Source of the DNA: JBCDBL01 sp039183635
Lineage (GTDB): Bacteria; Pseudomonadota; Alphaproteobacteria; Caulobacterales; Parvularculaceae
Assembly: GCA_039183635.1 (NCBI GenBank)
Contig: JBCDBL010000142.1
Coordinates: 1 to 9,414 of the forward strand
Direction of reading: 5' to 3'
Length of the DNA: 9,414 nt
In this document: one piece after another, positions 7,071 through 9,414 of the stretch
Layout: each line of letters begins with the position of its first letter
Numbering within the stretch: the stretch's first letter is position 1
Made by a program: the position numbers and the translations under genes
Notes under the pieces: generated by a model
The model's database searches: none
What the model was told of the DNA's origin: nothing
What the model saw: only the letters and a program-made list of their open reading frames with translations

Positions 7071-9122
7071 ATGATGCGCGCCCCGGCTTTTTTGTCCCGC
7101 CCCCTTTGTTTCGGGCCGCTGGCTGCGCTGGCGCCGCTGCTGCTTGCCGCCGCCTGCGCAACGCCCGCAGAAAAGACAGCGGCGCCCGCGCAAGAAGAAC
7201 GTGTTTTTTCAGATTACCGCGGCGCGCCTGAAATCATTCGCGGCGACAGCACCGACGCAGCGCGCGGCGTCGTGTTCGAAGACCGCAATCGCAACAGCCG
7301 GCGGGACGCCGGGGAGCCTGGTCTTGCAGGCGTTAAGGTTTCAAATGGACGCGACATCGTCCTCACCGACGGCGACGGCGCATACGTCCTTCCGGTGCGG
7401 GATGACATGGCCGTGTTTGTAATTCAGCCGGCCGGCTATCAGGTTCCCCACAATGACGATTGGGTGCCCCAATTCGCATACCAGCATAAACCCGCCGGCT
7501 CGCCGAAACTCCTGCGTTATGGCGGTCTGCCGCCAACAGGTCCCTTGCCCGAGGCGATTAATTTTCCCCTGATCCCGGCCGCCCCCTCTGACGCGTTCGA
7601 CTGCGTCATCCTTGGCGACATACAAGCCTACGCCAACCAGGACATCAGCTATTTTCGGGATTCCACCGTAGACGATATTTTAAGACGCGGTTCCGTGATG
7701 CAGCCGGACTGTATCGTCGCAGTCGGCGACGTCATGGGAGACGATCTGGGGTTAATCCCCCGCATGGCGGAAGTGATCTCAACCATCAAAGCACCGCAAT
7801 GGTGGGTTCATGGCAATCATGATTTTGATTTTGACGCCGATTATGACGAAGATTCCGCCGACAGCTGGCGTCGCCTCCACGGCCCGAACTACTTCGCTTT
7901 CGAGATTGGCGAGGTCCTTTTCATATCCCTCGACAATGTCGTTTATCCTTGCGCCCGTGAAGATGCAAAACGGCAGGGTCGCGCGTTCTGCGTGACGGAA
8001 AATGAAAAGCGCTACAACGGTCGCATTACGGACGATCAAATGACGTTCGTGAAAAACCTGCTCGCCTTAACAGACGAGGATAAACTCATCGTCTTTACCC
8101 ACCACATCCCTTTTGTCAGCTTCATCGACCAGAATACGATCGCCCACCAGACGGACAATGTAGCGGAGCTCTACGCGATGGTTGAAGGGCGCGCGGCGTT
8201 GTCCCTTTCAGGGCACACCCACTCCGTTGAGAACTTGAATCCCGGCGACGGTTTTGCAGGTTGGGCCGCATCGGTGGGTGTTGAATCGACACCGTTCCGA
8301 CATATCGTCGCCGGCGCCGCCTCCGGCGCATGGTACAATGGCGATTTTGATTTTTACGGCGTCCCTATGGCGTTGCAACGCATGGGCGGCCCGCGCGGAT
8401 GGTTCGACCTCCGCTTCGATGGCGCAGAGTATGTGGAGACATATCACGGCTCAAACCTTGGGCGTGATCGGCGCATGTGGGTTTCGGTAAACACGCCGGG
8501 CTTCCGCGCATGGTACGAGACGATTCAAGCCTGGCGCGACACGCCGCGGGAAAACAGGGATCCCGTCCCGCCGCTTTCGATCAACGACTTGCCGGACGTG
8601 AAAATTATAACGCCTGAGGATTTGGCGGCGGGCAGCTACCTGACGGCGAATATCTGGGACGGCACAACGAACACGGAAGTTGTCGCCAATGTTGCGGGAC
8701 ATTCCTTGACTATGCAGCAAACCCAACCGGCCGAGGGCGAGGCGGCGAAGATCGGCGCGCAATGGGCCGACCCGTTTGCAATTCAACGCCAGTTTTCTGT
8801 GGCCCGCTGGGCGCTTCAAAGCCGCTCGGGAAAACCGCGCAACCAAGGATGGGAGTCCGGGCGCGGCAATCGGAACACCCCACAACCCCCGCAACCGCAA
8901 CGCGCTACCGCAGATCGCAGCTCACACCTCTGGCGGGCGCGGCTTCCAGAGAACCTCGATTTCGGCGTACACGCCGTTACGATAACGACCACCGATAGAC
9001 ATGGGCGAAAAGCGACGGATACAATTGTGTTGGAGGTGCGGGACCGGCGCCCCCCGACCCGGTTCCGTACGGACATCTATGAAGCGTTTGAAGACGGCCC
9101 GCCAGTCAGAGAGGCGAAGTAG
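7071..9122 (+). CDS. Secreted calcineurin-like metallophosphoesterase lipoprotein
   Basis: The 683-residue product starts with a signal peptide ending in LLLAAAC; Cys29 is the likely lipidation site, with Ala at +2 suggesting the outer membrane. Residues about 60-115 form a small SdrD B-like beta-sandwich (VFEDRNRNSRRDAGEPGLAGVKV...TDGDGAYVLPV). The catalytic domain follows: GDIQ (Asp183), GDVMGDD (Asp220), GNHD (Asn249, His250), THH (His344/345) and GHTH (His382, His384). The first motif has Gln where classic enzymes have DxH; I recall GDxQ as usual in this subgroup (MetallophosN/MetallophosC architecture). The region after about 440, through a Pro/Gln/Asn/Arg-rich linker near 600-625 to the sandwich-like end, fits the C-terminal domain of that architecture. 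It should hydrolyse phosphoesters in the periplasm or at the cell surface; the substrate is unknown. The ATG at 7071 is chosen because AAAGGTG ends 6 nt before it; the GTG at 7062 lies inside that site. It follows polA by 92 nt with no visible terminator, so co-transcription is possible. Confidence 0.88.
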   Translation: MMRAPAFLSRPLCFGPLAALAPLLLAAACATPAEKTAAPAQEERVFSDYRGAPEIIRGDSTDAARGVVFEDRNRNSRRDAGEPGLAGVKVSNGRDIVLTDGDGAYVLPVRDDMAVFVIQPAGYQVPHNDDWVPQFAYQHKPAGSPKLLRYGGLPPTGPLPEAINFPLIPAAPSDAFDCVILGDIQAYANQDISYFRDSTVDDILRRGSVMQPDCIVAVGDVMGDDLGLIPRMAEVISTIKAPQWWVHGNHDFDFDADYDEDSADSWRRLHGPNYFAFEIGEVLFISLDNVVYPCAREDAKRQGRAFCVTENEKRYNGRITDDQMTFVKNLLALTDEDKLIVFTHHIPFVSFIDQNTIAHQTDNVAELYAMVEGRAALSLSGHTHSVENLNPGDGFAGWAASVGVESTPFRHIVAGAASGAWYNGDFDFYGVPMALQRMGGPRGWFDLRFDGAEYVETYHGSNLGRDRRMWVSVNTPGFRAWYETIQAWRDTPRENRDPVPPLSINDLPDVKIITPEDLAAGSYLTANIWDGTTNTEVVANVAGHSLTMQQTQPAEGEAAKIGAQWADPFAIQRQFSVARWALQSRSGKPRNQGWESGRGNRNTPQPPQPQRATADRSSHLWRARLPENLDFGVHAVTITTTDRHGRKATDTIVLEVRDRRPPTRFRTDIYEAFEDGPPVREAK

Positions 9123-9128
9123 ACACAA

Positions 9129-9146
9129 CGCAGCTCCTAAGCTGCG
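9129..9146 (+). terminator. Hairpin after the metallophosphoesterase gene, possible weak terminator
   Basis: CGCAGCT and AGCTGCG form a perfect 7-bp stem around a CCTA loop, 6 nt after the stop codon. No proper T-run follows (only TATTT several bases later), so if it ends transcription it would be weak or factor-dependent. It could instead protect the 3' end of the message. Confidence 0.45.
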
Positions 9147-9160
9147 AGCGTATTTGCAAG

Positions 9161-9275
9161 TCTAGAGCGATCGCGCAAAAAGCAAAAACCTAAAGCATTT
9201 CCAGGCCAAGTGTGTACGGTTGGCCGTCCGCAAATGCGAAAAAACAAAGACTTAAAGCGTCTGCCTGATTCCGTG
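9161..9275. repeat. Intergenic palindromic repeat element of alphaproteobacterial type
   Basis: This non-coding stretch has nested inverted repeats: GCATTT (9195-9200) with AAATGC (9232-9237), and inside it GGCCAA (9204-9209) with TTGGCC (9220-9225) around a 10-nt loop. It also contains GCGATCGC at 9167-9174, A-runs on both sides of the palindrome (9177-9188, 9239-9246), and TAAAGC/TTAAAGCG/TAGAGCG motifs near both ends. From memory, elements with this order (AAAGCATTTCC, a central palindrome, AAATGCG with AAAACAAAGA, then AAAGCG and a TGATTCCGTG end) occur in many copies between genes in alphaproteobacterial genomes. Only one copy is in this window, so copy number is not shown. The ends are approximate. 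Confidence 0.55.
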
Positions 9276-9414
9276 TATGGATGGCTCCTGCGTGGCAAGG
9301 GCTTTGTGAGTTTTTTTCGAACGGGTCGGCTGCGGCCATGTATTCGGCGTCGTATGTTGCAGCGGTTTTGCTGCGCGCCATGATGAAAGTCCGCGGAAGT
9401 ATGGGTCCCACTCA
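9276..9414. other. Unassigned right-edge sequence, open on both strands
   Basis: No gene can be assigned. On the minus strand an ATG at 9379-9381 opens a 63-residue frame (starting MARSKTAATYDAEY) that ends at 9190 inside the palindromic repeat. On the plus strand an ATG at 9281 opens a frame that reaches the window edge without a stop (44 codons, starting MAPAWQGLCEFF). Neither has a clear ribosome binding site nor a recognised family. The minus frame has the more genome-like codons in its first half. A small hairpin (GCAGC/GCTGC, 9359-9374) is also present. Confidence 0.3.

Noticed and set aside
9190..9381. 63-residue minus-strand protein at the right edge as an annotated gene
   Set aside because: No ribosome binding site, no recognised family, and nearly half of it is encoded by the palindromic repeat; kept only as an open question.

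Overview
The window looks like a chromosomal segment from a GC-rich alphaproteobacterium. The evidence is GC-rich codon usage, a PolA whose N-terminus reads like alphaproteobacterial PolA proteins, a flotillin/PspA cassette of a proteobacterial type, and an intergenic palindromic element at 9161-9275 of a kind I associate with alphaproteobacteria. The order or family cannot be fixed from the sequence alone. I see no phage, transposase, CRISPR array or RNA gene.

Layout. (1) 1-159, minus strand: the N-terminal part of a SAM-dependent methyltransferase with a zinc-binding leader domain, cut by the left edge. (2) 239-265: a perfect palindrome followed by a T-run on the minus strand, which ends the next operon. 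(3) 294-4044 (or 4077), minus strand: a four-gene operon. In transcription order it is an unrecognised protein with a ribbon-helix-helix-like N-terminus, a PspA/IM30 protein, a YqiJ-type membrane protein with an OB-fold tail, and a YqiK-type flotillin. The first two genes overlap by ATGA, the second and third are 1 nt apart, and the fourth follows a 79-nt spacer that holds an inverted repeat and a cUUCGg hairpin. (4) 4045-4200: an AT-rich divergent control region with short repeats and a TTAACCAT site. (5) 4201-6978, plus strand: full-length polA with 5'-3' exonuclease, proofreading exonuclease and polymerase motifs intact, apparently starting at TTG. (6) 7071-9122, plus strand: a secreted lipoprotein of the calcineurin-like metallophosphoesterase type with a small beta-sandwich domain at the N-terminus. 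(7) 9123-9414: a hairpin, the repeat element, and a stretch open on both strands to the right edge.

How the parts fit together. The minus-strand operon is a membrane-maintenance module: PspA scaffolds on the inner membrane, and the YqiJ/YqiK pair forms a flotillin platform. The first gene is the least understood. It is translationally coupled to pspA, carries a possible DNA-binding fold, and is preceded by repeats, so an autoregulatory role is a reasonable but untested idea. polA and the lipoprotein are separate from this module. I found no clearly new multi-gene system. The best leads are the first gene of the cassette with its upstream repeats, and the structured RNA spacer before the flotillin gene.
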